The notes below the pieces were generated by a model. That model saw only the letters and a list, made by a program, of their open reading frames with translations, made no database searches and had not been told where the DNA came from. This document shows positions 1 through 8,856 of a DNA stretch of 37,672 nt, one piece after another; position 1 is the first letter of the stretch; every line of letters starts with the position of its first letter. Location: assembly GCA_012522805.1 (NCBI GenBank), contig JAAYJS010000004.1, forward strand, positions 1 through 37,672. Direction: 5' to 3'. Source of the stretch: Eubacteriaceae bacterium (GTDB taxonomy: Bacteria > Bacillota > Clostridia > Eubacteriales > Eubacteriaceae). A program made the translations under genes and the position numbers.

Positions 1-117
1 AAATATTTTAATATTTTATCAAAATACTTCTTTAGAAAAATTATCCGCCACATGACATCCTCTTTTAGAAAACCTGTTTGGTCTGGGTTTGAGCCTACAC
101 AGGATGATGATTCCTAA
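1..117 (+). CDS. Possible C-terminal end of a plus-strand gene cut by the window edge
   Basis: Frame 1 is open from the first base to a TAA at 115-117, giving about 38 codons. The peptide starts rich in K, I and F and ends SGFEPTQDDDS. The stop codon lies inside a perfect hairpin (114-146), as expected where a gene ends at a terminator. I do not recognise the protein, and an open frame this short in AT-rich DNA can arise by chance. Support is the orientation, the stop position and the hairpin only. Confidence 0.3.
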   Translation, partial: KYFNILSKYFFRKIIRHMTSSFRKPVWSGFEPTQDDDS

Positions 118-146
118 AGCCCCTTAAAAAATTTAAGGGGCTTTAG
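114..146. terminator. Perfect 15-bp hairpin, probable (possibly bidirectional) terminator
   Basis: The arms at 114-128 and 132-146 are exact reverse complements around a 3-base AAA loop, with a GGGG/CCCC core. There is no long T-run after it on either strand, so it is not a classical intrinsic terminator, but the stem is very stable. A weaker hairpin (AAGTCT at 176-181 with AGACTT at 192-197, then T residues) follows on the plus strand. The remaining DNA to 386 shows no gene I can support. Confidence 0.45.
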
Positions 147-386
147 CTTAGGAACTCAACCACGCCATAACGAGTAAGTCTTTTGGGTGATAGACTTTTT
201 AAAGAAACAGGAATGGGTGTCAGGAATTCTGTATTACAAATAGTGCTGGCTTAAAGGATCTTCTGATCTCTGCACAAAAGTGTAGAAAAGGGTCACGAGC
301 TTTTACAAGTATTTTAATGGACTTCCTATTCTCAATCATAACAACTTTCTAAGCGCGATCGTTCAATTCTTTTGGGTGCACAATGG

Positions 387-1727
387 TTATTTTGCAACAT
401 TACCAACGATTTGTACAATATCCCAAACCTGAGTGTGGGATGGCAAATAAGCTAAATCTAAAAAGCCCAGCTCTTCCGTTGTCATCTTTCTATCGATGGC
501 GCATGCAAAGATGTTGATGCGCATGGCAGCTTCGCGTTCACCCATTATCTGCGCACCTAAAATAACTTTTGTTTTGTTATCGTAGACAATTTTTGCTGTT
601 AATTTGTAGGGTGAAGGTTCTTTGTAGTAAGACGCGTGGCTCAATGCCTGAACCGTGGCGGTCCCATAATCTAAATTCAGTTCTTGGGCTTGTTTTTCTG
701 AGAGGCCTGTCTTTCCAAGTTCTAAGTCTAAAACTCGAAGCATGCTGGTACCTAAGCTTCTGTTCAACTTGACATCTTTACCTAAAATCCCATCTGCCAC
801 CAAACGCCCTTGTTTATTGGCATTGGTTGCCAAGGCTATGTATTCCACCTCTTTGGTAATGGCATTGACGACGGTGGCGCAATCACCGGCCGCATAGACG
901 TCGGGTACGCTGGTTTCCATCGATTCATTGACCACAAGCGCACCGTTTCGTAACTTTTTAAAGACGTATTCAGAAAATATTTTGGTATTGGGACGCACGC
1001 CAATGGCAAAGAGAACGATGTCCACATCGTAGGTGCCCTTATCTGTGACAATGCGTTGAGCCTTGCCCGATTCTCCTTCTATTTTCGACACTTGTTCGCT
1101 CAAATGCAAATCGACATCGTTGTTGCGCAGGGTTTCTTCCAATGCCAATTGAAAGGGTTCGTCGTAGACATTCATAACGTGGGGCAGCGCTTCAAACAAT
1201 AGTACTTTTTTACCTTGTCGTACAACGGCATCGGTTACTTCCATGCCGATGAAACCGCCACCAATCACGGCAACGCGTCGGGTTGTATCTTTCAGCAAAG
1301 CTTTTTTGATGGCATCTGCATCGGAAAGCGTTTTCAAAGAAAAGACGTTTTCGAAATCCGCACCCTCTATCGGCGGAACAATGGCTTGGCTGCCACAGCC
1401 AATGATCAATTTATCGTAGGGTTGTTCGTAGTTCGTATTTTTTTCAATATCATGGATAAGGACATTTTTCTTTTTAATGTCGACATCCAACACTTCGTTC
1501 TTTAGCCTTAGATCGATTCCACTTTTTCTAAATTGTTCCGGAGAACGTATTTTTAAAAGTTCCAAATCGTCGTTGATGCCGCTGATGTAATAGGGCATGC
1601 CACATGAACCGTAGGATACGAGATCCGTTTTTTCCAGTACGATGACTTCCAAGTCTTTATTCTTTCTGGCTAACCTAGAGGCGGCGCTCATACCTGCAGC
1701 ATTACCACCTATGACTACTATTTTCAT
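387..1727 (-). CDS. cdr: CoA-disulfide reductase / NADH oxidase family flavoprotein
   Basis: This is a 446-residue FAD- and NAD(P)H-dependent oxidoreductase of the pyridine nucleotide-disulfide class. The N-terminal dinucleotide-binding motif is VVIGGNAAGMSAAS. A single redox cysteine, C42, sits in YGSCGMPYY, the signature of CoA-disulfide reductases and related NADH oxidases or peroxidases, which work through a Cys-S-S-CoA or Cys-SOH intermediate. A second nucleotide-binding motif, VAVIGGGFIGME, lies near residue 155, the FAD-binding VYAAGDCA near residue 278, and a dimerisation domain fills the C-terminus. There is no C-terminal rhodanese domain, so it is the short form. AAGGAGG lies 6 bases before the ATG. 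It stands alone, separated from hslU by a terminator. Reduction of CoA disulfide, a polysulfide or oxygen/peroxide cannot be told apart from sequence. Confidence 0.85.
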   Translation of the reverse strand: MKIVVIGGNAAGMSAASRLARKNKDLEVIVLEKTDLVSYGSCGMPYYISGINDDLELLKIRSPEQFRKSGIDLRLKNEVLDVDIKKKNVLIHDIEKNTNYEQPYDKLIIGCGSQAIVPPIEGADFENVFSLKTLSDADAIKKALLKDTTRRVAVIGGGFIGMEVTDAVVRQGKKVLLFEALPHVMNVYDEPFQLALEETLRNNDVDLHLSEQVSKIEGESGKAQRIVTDKGTYDVDIVLFAIGVRPNTKIFSEYVFKKLRNGALVVNESMETSVPDVYAAGDCATVVNAITKEVEYIALATNANKQGRLVADGILGKDVKLNRSLGTSMLRVLDLELGKTGLSEKQAQELNLDYGTATVQALSHASYYKEPSPYKLTAKIVYDNKTKVILGAQIMGEREAAMRINIFACAIDRKMTTEELGFLDLAYLPSHTQVWDIVQIVGNVAK

Positions 1728-1770
1728 GGGTTCCTCCTTGAATCCTGATATGACACTTGCTTTGTTTTTT

Positions 1771-1779
1771 AATATACCA
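1771..1779 (-). promoter_or_regulatory. Weak extended -10 candidate upstream of the flavoprotein gene
   Basis: On the minus strand the sequence reads TGG-TATATT, an extended -10 element, about 45 bases before the flavoprotein ATG and after the hslU terminator, where a promoter is needed. The matching -35 position (CTATTA) does not resemble TTGACA, so the call rests on the -10 and its place alone. Confidence 0.25.
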
Positions 1780-1874
1780 TAGTAATCTTATAATAATAGT
1801 TATTGATGATCTGTACTTAAGATAATTCCAAATGATTTAAGAATGGCTGACATGCCCTACCCCATTTTGCTCAT

Positions 1875-1921
1875 TAAAAAAACCTTAGGATCATCTTCAA
1901 AATGGATGACCATAAGGTTTT
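1875..1921 (-). terminator. Intrinsic terminator after hslU
   Basis: Read on the minus strand just past the hslU stop, AAAACCTTA and TAAGGTTTT form the base of a long imperfect stem, extended inward by GATGA/TCATC pairing. It is followed at once by a run of T residues (plus-strand A residues at 1876-1882). This is a good Rho-independent terminator and closes the topA-hslV-hslU transcript. Confidence 0.8.
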
Positions 1922-1934
1922 GGCTTTTGTTTTT

Positions 1935-3344
1935 TTATAATAAGAACCGCATATAACTTTTTTCTTTTTCTTCTCTATTAAAGACAGAGTCCACGTAGGC
2001 TTTGTTGATATGAAACTCTCCGGCATCGTAATCCGAAGCATAAAAGGAAATCTCTTCCAAGAGTTCTTCCAAAACCGTATGCAAACGTCTGGCGCCGATG
2101 TTTTCATCTTCCTCGTTGATCGAAAAAGCAATGGCCGCCAGTTCGTCGATGGCTTCGTCATCAAAGATCAGTTCGACACCTTCTGTTTTCAACAATGCGG
2201 TGTATTGGCGTATGGCAGAGTTTTCCGATGTTTTTAAGATTTGAGTAAAGTTTTCTTGAGATAGGCTTTCCAATTGTACGTGAATTGGAAAACGTCCTTG
2301 CAACTCCGGAATCATATCTTCTATCTTGGATATATGAAAGGCACCGGCTCCAATAAATAGGATATAATCGGTTTTGACAGGTCCATATTTGGTATTAACG
2401 GTAGAACCTTCTACGATGGGCAGAATATCTCTTTGAACGCCTTCTCTGGATACATCCGGACCCGAACCGCCGCCACCTCCGATGATCTTGTCGATTTCGT
2501 CTATAAAGATGATGCCGTTTTGTTCCGCCTCTTTACGTCCCAATTCTTCGACTTCATCCATGTCGATGAGCTTTTGAGCTTCTTGATTGGCTAGAATTCT
2601 TCGAGCATCTTTTATTTTAACGCGCTTCACCTTGGTTTTTTGGGGCAACAAATCGCCGAAAATATCCTGCATATTGATGTTCATGTCATCCCCCATGGCG
2701 CCCATAAAGCCGATGGGTTTCTTATTATCTTCTACGACTTCAATTTCAACTTCTCGATCTTCCAGTTTGCCTTCCGCCAGTTGCTTTTCCACCGCTGCCT
2801 TATTTTTTTGGATTTGGCTTTGCTCTTCCGCAGAAGGCGGTGGGCTTTGTGGCGCACTCTGACCGGTGACGTTCATCAACATATCGAAGGGATTTTGAAC
2901 CGCATTTTTTACTTTCTTTTTGATGCCGGGTACCAAGGCTTCCACAATCAAAGCATTGGCTCTTTTTTCAGCTTCTACTGAAACCTCATCGAGTTTTTGC
3001 TGCTGTACCATGCGGATAGAGGTGGTCACCAAATCGCGGATCATGGATTCTACATCTCGTCCCACGTAACCGACTTCCGTAAACTTGGTCGCCTCGACTT
3101 TGATAAAAGGCGCGGTGACCAGTTTTGAAATGCGTCTGGCGATTTCTGTTTTCCCTACACCGGTGGGGCCAATCATGATGATGTTTTTAGGGGTGAATTC
3201 TTCTCTTTCCGCATCGCTTAACAAACTTCGCCGATAGCGATTGCGCAAGGCGACGGCCACAGCTCTTTTTGCTTTGTCTTGGCCGATGATATAACGGTCC
3301 AATTCTTCAACGATTTTTTTGGGTGTAAATTTTTTTGCATCCAT
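1935..3344 (-). CDS. hslU: ATP-dependent protease ATPase subunit HslU (ClpY)
   Basis: This AAA+ unfoldase forms a hexamer that feeds substrates to the HslV peptidase in the cytoplasm. At 469 residues it is normal length. Visible are Walker A GPTGVGKT (59-66), pore loop GYVGRD (92-97), Walker B IIFIDEID (278-285) and the family start TPKKIVEELDRYIIGQ. Residues about 130-245 form the charged, Pro- and Gln-containing I-domain, which is the variable insertion of this family. The C-terminal YMRFLL matches the family tail that inserts between HslV subunits to activate it. The start lies 1 base after the hslV stop, so translation is probably coupled. In Bacillus relatives codY usually follows; here a terminator follows instead. 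Confidence 0.97.
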   Translation of the reverse strand: MDAKKFTPKKIVEELDRYIIGQDKAKRAVAVALRNRYRRSLLSDAEREEFTPKNIIMIGPTGVGKTEIARRISKLVTAPFIKVEATKFTEVGYVGRDVESMIRDLVTTSIRMVQQQKLDEVSVEAEKRANALIVEALVPGIKKKVKNAVQNPFDMLMNVTGQSAPQSPPPSAEEQSQIQKNKAAVEKQLAEGKLEDREVEIEVVEDNKKPIGFMGAMGDDMNINMQDIFGDLLPQKTKVKRVKIKDARRILANQEAQKLIDMDEVEELGRKEAEQNGIIFIDEIDKIIGGGGGSGPDVSREGVQRDILPIVEGSTVNTKYGPVKTDYILFIGAGAFHISKIEDMIPELQGRFPIHVQLESLSQENFTQILKTSENSAIRQYTALLKTEGVELIFDDEAIDELAAIAFSINEEDENIGARRLHTVLEELLEEISFYASDYDAGEFHINKAYVDSVFNREEKEKSYMRFLL

Positions 3345-3345
3345 T

Positions 3346-3885
3346 TTATTCTAATTCCTCTACAACGATATGGTCATTGGTATACACACAAATCTCTGCG
3401 GCTATTTTTAAACCCTGGCGTGCGATGTCTTTCGCTGTTAGGCTATTGTCTCCATGGCGTTTTAACGCCCTCGCTGCGGACAGAGCGTAATTACCACCGG
3501 AACCCACAGCCAATAATTCGTCGTCGGGTTCAATCACTTCGCCGTTGCCGGAAATCAAGAGCATATCCTCCCGATCCATGACAATTAAAAGCGCTTCTAA
3601 TTTTCTTAGAATTTTATCCGATCGCCAATCCTTTGCCAATTCTACAGCGGCTCTTTTTAAGTTTCCGTTGTACTGCTCTATTTTGTGTTCAAAACGCTCG
3701 CACAGGGTAAAGGCATCGGCAACGGATCCGGCAAATCCGATCAGAACTTGATCGTTGTAAATTTTTCGGATCTTTTTTGCTGTGCCCTTCATGATGACAC
3801 CTTCGCCCATGGTTACCTGTCCGTCGCCGGCAATGGCTACTTGACCCTTATGGCGTACACCCAGTATTGTTGTTGCATGAAACAT
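3346..3885 (-). CDS. hslV: ATP-dependent protease peptidase subunit HslV (ClpQ)
   Basis: This proteasome-beta-like Ntn hydrolase assembles as a dodecamer and works with HslU. It has 179 residues. The sequence starts [14 protein letters not shown] and contains the family motif [11 protein letters not shown]. Thr5 aligns with the catalytic N-terminal threonine, so a four-residue leader (MFHA) must be removed rather than Met alone, a pattern I recall from other Firmicutes. The glycine-rich [18 protein letters not shown] near residue 127 is also typical. It sits between topA (8 bases upstream) and hslU (1 base downstream) and is probably translated from the same message. Confidence 0.96.
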   Translation of the reverse strand: MFHATTILGVRHKGQVAIAGDGQVTMGEGVIMKGTAKKIRKIYNDQVLIGFAGSVADAFTLCERFEHKIEQYNGNLKRAAVELAKDWRSDKILRKLEALLIVMDREDMLLISGNGEVIEPDDELLAVGSGGNYALSAARALKRHGDNSLTAKDIARQGLKIAAEICVYTNDHIVVEELE

Positions 3886-3893
3886 GCTTCACC

Positions 3894-5951
3894 TCATTTT
3901 TTTTCAGAATAATCGCAGCTCGCGCAGTATTTTCTCTTTCTCTTGCCCAAGCCTTTTTGAAACAATGTGTGTTCACATTCGGGGCATTTTTCCGCAAGGG
4001 GTAAATCCCAAGTTGTAAATTCACACTTCGGATAGTTTTCGCATCCGTAAAAAGTTCGTCCTCGTTTTGTTTTTTTGACGATAAGGTCGCCACCGCATTC
4101 GGGGCAAATGCCGCCGGTTCTTTCCACGATGGCTTTGGTGTTTTTGCATTCCGGAAATCCGGGACATGCCAAAAATTTACCGTAGCGCCCATTTTTTATG
4201 ACCATTTGCTTGCCGCACAATTCGCAAAATTCATCGGAAAGCGGGTCTTCTATGGTTACCTTCTCCGCATTTTCTTGAGCGTGATCCAGTTGATGCTTAA
4301 AGGTTTTATAAAATTCTCCTATCAATGCTTTCCAAGGTGTGTTGCCTTCGGAAATCTTGTCCAGTTTTTCCTCCATTTCCGCCGTAAACTTGATGTTGAC
4401 GATGTCGGAGAAATAAGCCTTCATCAATTCGTTGACAACCATCCCCAATTCCGTTGGGTGAAAGCGCTTTTCCTTGATCTCTACATAGTTTCTGGTTTTA
4501 ATCGTGGAGATGGTCGGCGCATAGGTGGATGGTCGGCCAATACCGTTTTCCTCCAATACTTTTACCAAGGTACCCTCGGTGTAGCGTGCCGGCGGGTTGG
4601 TGAATTTTTGTTCTTTGTCAATTTTTTTGGGAATCACTTCTTCCCCAACTTCCAATTCCGGCAAGGGGTTGTCCATGGTTTTTTTAGCGCCGCCACTGGC
4701 TTTTAGAAAACCGTCAAATTTAATCATTTCTCCCTTTGCTTTAAAGAGCAGCTCTTCACAGACGATATCGACATCCGTCACATAATAGGAGGCTCGCGCC
4801 ATTTGACTGGCGATTAGGCGTTCCCAGATCAGTTTATACAATTTAAATTGATCGCCGGATAGGGATTCTCTGATGGCAACGGGCAACAAGTTGATGTCCG
4901 TCGGGCGGATAGCCTCGTGGGCATCTTGAACATTCCTACCACCGGCACTGCGTTTAGCCGTTCCCAAATATTCCTTACCGAAATATTTTTCGATGTAGTG
5001 ACGGGCTTCGTTTTTTGATTCCTCGGCTATCCGGGTGGAGTCTGTACGAATGTAAGTCACCAAACCCACCAATCCTCTGCCGGCTATCGAAACCCCTTCA
5101 TATAATTGCTGAGCAGCACGCATGGTACGTTGAGTCGTAAACCCGTAGGTCCGATAGGCATCTTGCTGCAAGGTGGAGGTTGTATAGGGCAAACGGGGAT
5201 TTTGATATCGAATCCTTTTTTTAACATCTTGAATAAAAAGAGGATGATTCTTGACAATGTTATACAAACGAAGGGCTTCATCCTCATTGGGGATGGTTAC
5301 TTTTTTACCCTTTTCTCCATGAAATTTAGCGAGAAAGGTCATTTTATCTTCTTTTTTATGCAGATGAAGGTCTAAGTTCCAATATTCTTCCGGAACAAAG
5401 GCTTTGATCTCCTCCTCCCGGTCAGCGATAATGCGCATCACCACCGATTGGACACGGCCGCCGGATAAACCGGTTTTTACCTTTTTCCATAAAAAAGGGC
5501 TCAAGGAATAACCCACCAAACGATCTAAAACTCTTCTCGCTTGTTGAGAGTTGACCAGATTCATGTCTACGGCTCTTTTTTGATCGATAGCGGAGGATAC
5601 TGCTTTTTTTGTAACTTCGTGGAATTCGATACGGCACTTATCTTCCAGATCGATCTCTAAAAAATTAGCAACATGCCACGAAATGGCCTCGCCTTCTCTA
5701 TCGGGGTCCGTTGCCAACAATACATCGTCGGCTTTGTTGGCTTTCTTTTTAATTTCATTTAATAATTTGCCTTTGCCCCTAATTTTAATATATTCAGGTT
5801 CAAAGTCATTATCTATCTCAATGCCTAAACGACTTTTGGGCAAGTCAATGACATGACCCATGGTCGCAATGACGGAATAGTCTTTAGGCAGATATTTCGT
5901 AATGGTTTTTGCCTTTGCAGGCGACTCTACAATGACCAAAGTTTCAGACAA
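3894..5951 (-). CDS. topA: DNA topoisomerase I (type IA)
   Basis: This enzyme relaxes negative supercoils by transient single-strand cleavage. It has 685 residues. The Toprim domain is at the N-terminus (LVIVESPAKAKTI; metal-binding ATDPDREGE near 80-88), and the catalytic tyrosine is Y300 in VTYIRTDSTR. GIGRPSTYAPTI (470-481) is another family signature. Three C-terminal zinc-ribbon units follow, with cysteines at 576/579/596/602, 616/619/637/643 and 656/659/676/679. The start codon is TTG, chosen because GGAGGAG lies 6 bases upstream and the family N-terminus begins there. A promoter candidate (TTGACA-16-TATAGA) lies in the 243-base gap before it, so topA probably heads its own unit with hslV and hslU as well as receiving readthrough from dprA. 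Confidence 0.97.
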   Translation of the reverse strand: MSETLVIVESPAKAKTITKYLPKDYSVIATMGHVIDLPKSRLGIEIDNDFEPEYIKIRGKGKLLNEIKKKANKADDVLLATDPDREGEAISWHVANFLEIDLEDKCRIEFHEVTKKAVSSAIDQKRAVDMNLVNSQQARRVLDRLVGYSLSPFLWKKVKTGLSGGRVQSVVMRIIADREEEIKAFVPEEYWNLDLHLHKKEDKMTFLAKFHGEKGKKVTIPNEDEALRLYNIVKNHPLFIQDVKKRIRYQNPRLPYTTSTLQQDAYRTYGFTTQRTMRAAQQLYEGVSIAGRGLVGLVTYIRTDSTRIAEESKNEARHYIEKYFGKEYLGTAKRSAGGRNVQDAHEAIRPTDINLLPVAIRESLSGDQFKLYKLIWERLIASQMARASYYVTDVDIVCEELLFKAKGEMIKFDGFLKASGGAKKTMDNPLPELEVGEEVIPKKIDKEQKFTNPPARYTEGTLVKVLEENGIGRPSTYAPTISTIKTRNYVEIKEKRFHPTELGMVVNELMKAYFSDIVNIKFTAEMEEKLDKISEGNTPWKALIGEFYKTFKHQLDHAQENAEKVTIEDPLSDEFCELCGKQMVIKNGRYGKFLACPGFPECKNTKAIVERTGGICPECGGDLIVKKTKRGRTFYGCENYPKCEFTTWDLPLAEKCPECEHTLFQKGLGKRKRKYCASCDYSEKK

Positions 5952-6019
5952 TAGGGCTCCTCCTTTTATTTTATTGTCGGCTTTATAGATGAATGATGGT
6001 TTCGACGTAGCGAAATCTT

Positions 6020-6047
6020 TCTATACCACCCATATGCAATCTGTCAA
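6020..6047 (-). promoter_or_regulatory. Promoter for topA-hslV-hslU
   Basis: On the minus strand there is a perfect -35 TTGACA (6042-6047), a 16-base spacer, then TATAGA (6020-6025) preceded by TGG, an extended -10. Transcription would start near 6013, giving a leader of about 60 bases before the TTG start of topA. Spacing and both boxes fit a SigA-type promoter. Confidence 0.55.
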
Positions 6048-6059
6048 ATTGTGACACAA

Positions 6060-6137
6060 CTACCCTTTAATTGACTTAAAGGTATCCGCAAAATGTATGG
6101 ATCGTTGAAGTATTCTGCATAGGACGGGTGTTGTCAT
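6060..6137 (-). CDS. Possible 25-residue leader ORF before topA
   Basis: An ATG at 6135-6137 is preceded by GAAGGAAATAGA, a fair ribosome-binding site at good spacing. It opens a 25-codon frame (start MTTPVLCRIL) ending in TAG at 6060-6062, just before the topA promoter. A promoter-like TTGACA...GATAAT lies upstream. The peptide is basic and resembles nothing I know. Chance is a serious alternative: support is the ribosome-binding site and the place in an otherwise empty gap. Confidence 0.25.
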   Translation of the reverse strand: MTTPVLCRILQRSIHFADTFKSIKG

Positions 6138-6165
6138 TCTATTTCCTTCTAAATTCATCAACTAG

Positions 6166-6192
6166 ATTATCTCGAATATTTGTTCTTGTCAA
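6166..6192 (-). promoter_or_regulatory. Second promoter candidate just after the dprA stop
   Basis: On the minus strand TTGACA (6187-6192) is followed after 15 bases by GATAAT (6166-6171). Both boxes match consensus well, but the spacer is shorter than the ideal 17. It would serve the 25-codon ORF and possibly topA. Confidence 0.35.
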
Positions 6193-6194
6193 TT

Positions 6195-7289
6195 CTATTT
6201 CTTTAAAATCAAGGTACCGTTGTGGTTGATCACCAAATCTTTAATTTCCAATAATGAGAGGGTCGTGTTGATATCCCGAATGGATTCCCCCGTTATAAAA
6301 ACCAAATCGTCGGCACTTTGGTAGCCTTCCAAAATAAATTTAAGACACTTTTTTTCTAACTCCGAGTCGACCATGTCCAGCAAGGCTGTATTTGAAGTAG
6401 TCTCTGTATGCTGTTTTGTTTCCGGGGTGTAGACATAATCTTCTAATATATCCTTGATCGAAGTGACCAGTTTTGCACCGTCTTTGATGAGTTGGTTGCT
6501 GCCCTCGCTTTGAAAGCGCCGAACATCCCCCGGGAGGGCGTAAACCGTTTTACCTTGTTCCAAGGCCATACCCGCCGTAATCAAAGCACCGCTTTTTTGT
6601 CTGGCTTCCACCACCAACAAACCATCGGACAAACCGCTGATGATGCGATTTCTTTGGGGGAAATGGTAGGGTAAGGGCTTTTGCCCTAAGAAAAATTCCG
6701 AAACCACCAAGCCTTTCTCCACAATCTCTAAAAAAAGCTTCTTATTTTTGTTCGGATAACATCGATCGATACCCGTGCCGATCACCGCAATGGTGGAACC
6801 GATGCTGTCCACACTGCCCCAATGGCTTTGACCGTCGATGCCGTCTGCCAAACCGGATACAATGGTCATACCATGGGAGGACAGTTCTTTTGCAAAACGG
6901 TAGGCGGAGGCCATCCCCTGTGGGGATGCTTTTCTGGAACCCACCATTCCCAATTTGATGGGACGTTGCAACAATTCGCTATCTCCCCTTAAAAACAAAC
7001 CGATGGGTGGATCGAAAATATCCAACAACATGCTTGGAAAAGCTTTGTCTTCTCGGTTGATGAAACCGATATTTTTTTCTTCCATATAAGCCATGGCTTG
7101 ATGGGTTAAATCCATATTTTTATTTTGACACAAAGTGCGAATCTGCTTATCGGTTAATAGATTTAAACTGCGATAATCTTGCTCCGAGGCTTCATAAACC
7201 TCTTTAGGAGATTCAAAACAATTTAATAATAAGTTTTTGTATTTAACGGAAATGCCGATTGGGGACATCATCCAAATCCAATATTCCAT
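6195..7289 (-). CDS. dprA: DNA-processing protein DprA (Smf)
   Basis: DprA binds incoming single-stranded DNA during natural transformation and loads RecA. It has 364 residues. An N-terminal helical SAM-like region is followed by a Rossmann-type domain with LGMVGSRKAS (113-122), SGLADGID (145-152) and FPQRNRIISGLSDGLLVVEA (210-229), where nucleic acid binds. The C-terminal part (about 302-364) is a winged-helix DML1-like domain. The family usually has GIDxxAH; here it is GIDGQSH. AGAGGC lies 8 bases before the ATG. It sits between comM and topA, the classic clostridial order. DprA is widespread in bacteria not known to be competent, so competence is not proved. Confidence 0.95.
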   Translation of the reverse strand: MEYWIWMMSPIGISVKYKNLLLNCFESPKEVYEASEQDYRSLNLLTDKQIRTLCQNKNMDLTHQAMAYMEEKNIGFINREDKAFPSMLLDIFDPPIGLFLRGDSELLQRPIKLGMVGSRKASPQGMASAYRFAKELSSHGMTIVSGLADGIDGQSHWGSVDSIGSTIAVIGTGIDRCYPNKNKKLFLEIVEKGLVVSEFFLGQKPLPYHFPQRNRIISGLSDGLLVVEARQKSGALITAGMALEQGKTVYALPGDVRRFQSEGSNQLIKDGAKLVTSIKDILEDYVYTPETKQHTETTSNTALLDMVDSELEKKCLKFILEGYQSADDLVFITGESIRDINTTLSLLEIKDLVINHNGTLILKK

Positions 7290-7333
7290 ATCGTGCCTCT
7301 TATTCTCTTCTTGATTGGATACTTCTCAGAAGA

Positions 7334-8854
7334 TCAATCGATCTCGGTTCTGTATTGTACCGCCTCTAACAAATGCTTGGTTTCAATTTTTTCGGATCCA
7401 TCCAAATCCGCAATGGTTCGAGACAGTTTTAAAATTCGGTGATAGCCTCTGGCGGACAGCTTCATTTTGTTGTAATACGTTTCCATCATGGTTTTTTCGT
7501 TCTTCCCCAAAACGCAATATTTTTTTAAGTGTTTGGGTGTGAGTTGAGAATTGAAATACAAACCTTTTTCCTTGGCAAAACGTCGGTTTTGGATTTGACG
7601 GGCTTGATTGACGCGTTTTTTAACGCGCTCTGAGCTTTCCCCTTCTCCTGATCTTTCCAATTCGTGATAGGTTGTTGCCGGCACCCCCACCCTGATATCG
7701 ATACGGTCCATCAGGGGTCCGGAAATTTTTGATTGGTAGCGTTGAATATCCTTTTGTGTGCAGGTACATTCGTGATGAGGATCTTGGTGATAGCCACAGG
7801 GACAAGGGTTCATACTGGCAATTAAAGAAAATGAAGCGGGGAAGGTAACCGTTGCGTGCACCCTCGAAATGGTAACACTGCCGTCTTCCATGGGTTGTCG
7901 CAACACCTCTAAGGCAGAGCGTTGAAACTCAGGGAGTTCGTCCAAATACAGCACCCCCAAGTGAGCGAGGGAAACTTCGCCGGGTTTAGGATATTGTCCG
8001 CCGCCGATGAGAGATACGTTGGAAATCGTATGGTGGGGAGAGCGAAATGGGCGCCCACTCATAATGTGACCGTCCGGTAACAATCCGCTGATGGAATAAA
8101 TTTTTGAAACTTCTAAAACTTCGTCTAAAGTCATATCCGGTAAAATCGAAGCAAAAGCTTTGGCGAGCATGGTTTTACCGGACCCGGGCGGGCCGTGCAT
8201 TAAAAGATTGTGAGACCCTGCTGCGGCAATTTCCAATGCGCGTTTGGCATTGTCTTGCCCTTTAATTTCTGAAAAATCCACCCTCGAGGTATCCTTTTGA
8301 GCATTCATCTGCTCCTGTGGATCGAGGGTATAGGTTTCGTAGGGATTGCCTTGCAGCAATTCCACCACTTCCACCAAATTGGCAACGGGGATCACCTCAA
8401 TCCCCGATACGACGCCGCCCTCTTTTTTGTTGGCATCCGGAATGAGTATCCGATCAAACCCTTGATCTTTGGCTGCCAACACCATGGGCAAGATGCCGTT
8501 GATACCTTTCACATCGCCATTTAAGGACAACTCCCCCACCATCATTGTTTTTTCTAAATTGGTGGGGTACATATTCTCTGAAGCGATCAGAATACCCACC
8601 GCGATGGGCAAATCGTAGGCTGTTCCTTCCTTTTTTAAATTGGCCGGCGCCAAGTTGACGGTAATTCTCTTCATGGGGTATGGAAAGGATGCGTTGTTGA
8701 TGGCGGAGTACACCCTTTCTTTAGACTCTTTGACGCCCATATCCGGCAAACCGACTAAAAAGAAATTCGGATTGCCGGAAGTGACATCAATTTCGACGGT
8801 TACAACCACTCCGTCGACACCGTTTAAACCGCAACTGTAGATCTGAGCCAACAT
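7334..8854 (-). CDS. comM: YifB/ComM-family Mg-chelatase-like AAA+ ATPase
   Basis: ComM is a hexameric helicase that promotes branch migration when transformed DNA integrates in Gram-negative competent bacteria; in Clostridia its role is inferred. It has 506 residues. The N-terminal domain starts MLAQIYSCGLNGVDG, a Lon-S5-like fold with FFLVGLPDMGVKESKERV and the family NLAPANLKKEG. The AAA+ domain has Walker A GPPGSGKT (221-228) and the Walker B-like GVLYLDELPEF. A C-terminal Mg-chelatase domain includes CPCGYHQDPHHECTC, a Cys/His cluster. An in-frame start 11 codons earlier exists but overlaps the preceding gene; I chose the ATG at 8854 because GGAAGGAA lies 7 bases upstream and the family N-terminus starts there. 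It begins 2 bases after the PurF-homologue stop. Confidence 0.94.
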   Translation of the reverse strand: MLAQIYSCGLNGVDGVVVTVEIDVTSGNPNFFLVGLPDMGVKESKERVYSAINNASFPYPMKRITVNLAPANLKKEGTAYDLPIAVGILIASENMYPTNLEKTMMVGELSLNGDVKGINGILPMVLAAKDQGFDRILIPDANKKEGGVVSGIEVIPVANLVEVVELLQGNPYETYTLDPQEQMNAQKDTSRVDFSEIKGQDNAKRALEIAAAGSHNLLMHGPPGSGKTMLAKAFASILPDMTLDEVLEVSKIYSISGLLPDGHIMSGRPFRSPHHTISNVSLIGGGQYPKPGEVSLAHLGVLYLDELPEFQRSALEVLRQPMEDGSVTISRVHATVTFPASFSLIASMNPCPCGYHQDPHHECTCTQKDIQRYQSKISGPLMDRIDIRVGVPATTYHELERSGEGESSERVKKRVNQARQIQNRRFAKEKGLYFNSQLTPKHLKKYCVLGKNEKTMMETYYNKMKLSARGYHRILKLSRTIADLDGSEKIETKHLLEAVQYRTEID

Positions 8855-8856
8855 GT

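Noticed and set aside
7310-7337. Imperfect hairpin at the comM stop
   Set aside because: The stem is interrupted and no T-run follows on the minus strand; dprA follows closely, so a terminator is not supported.
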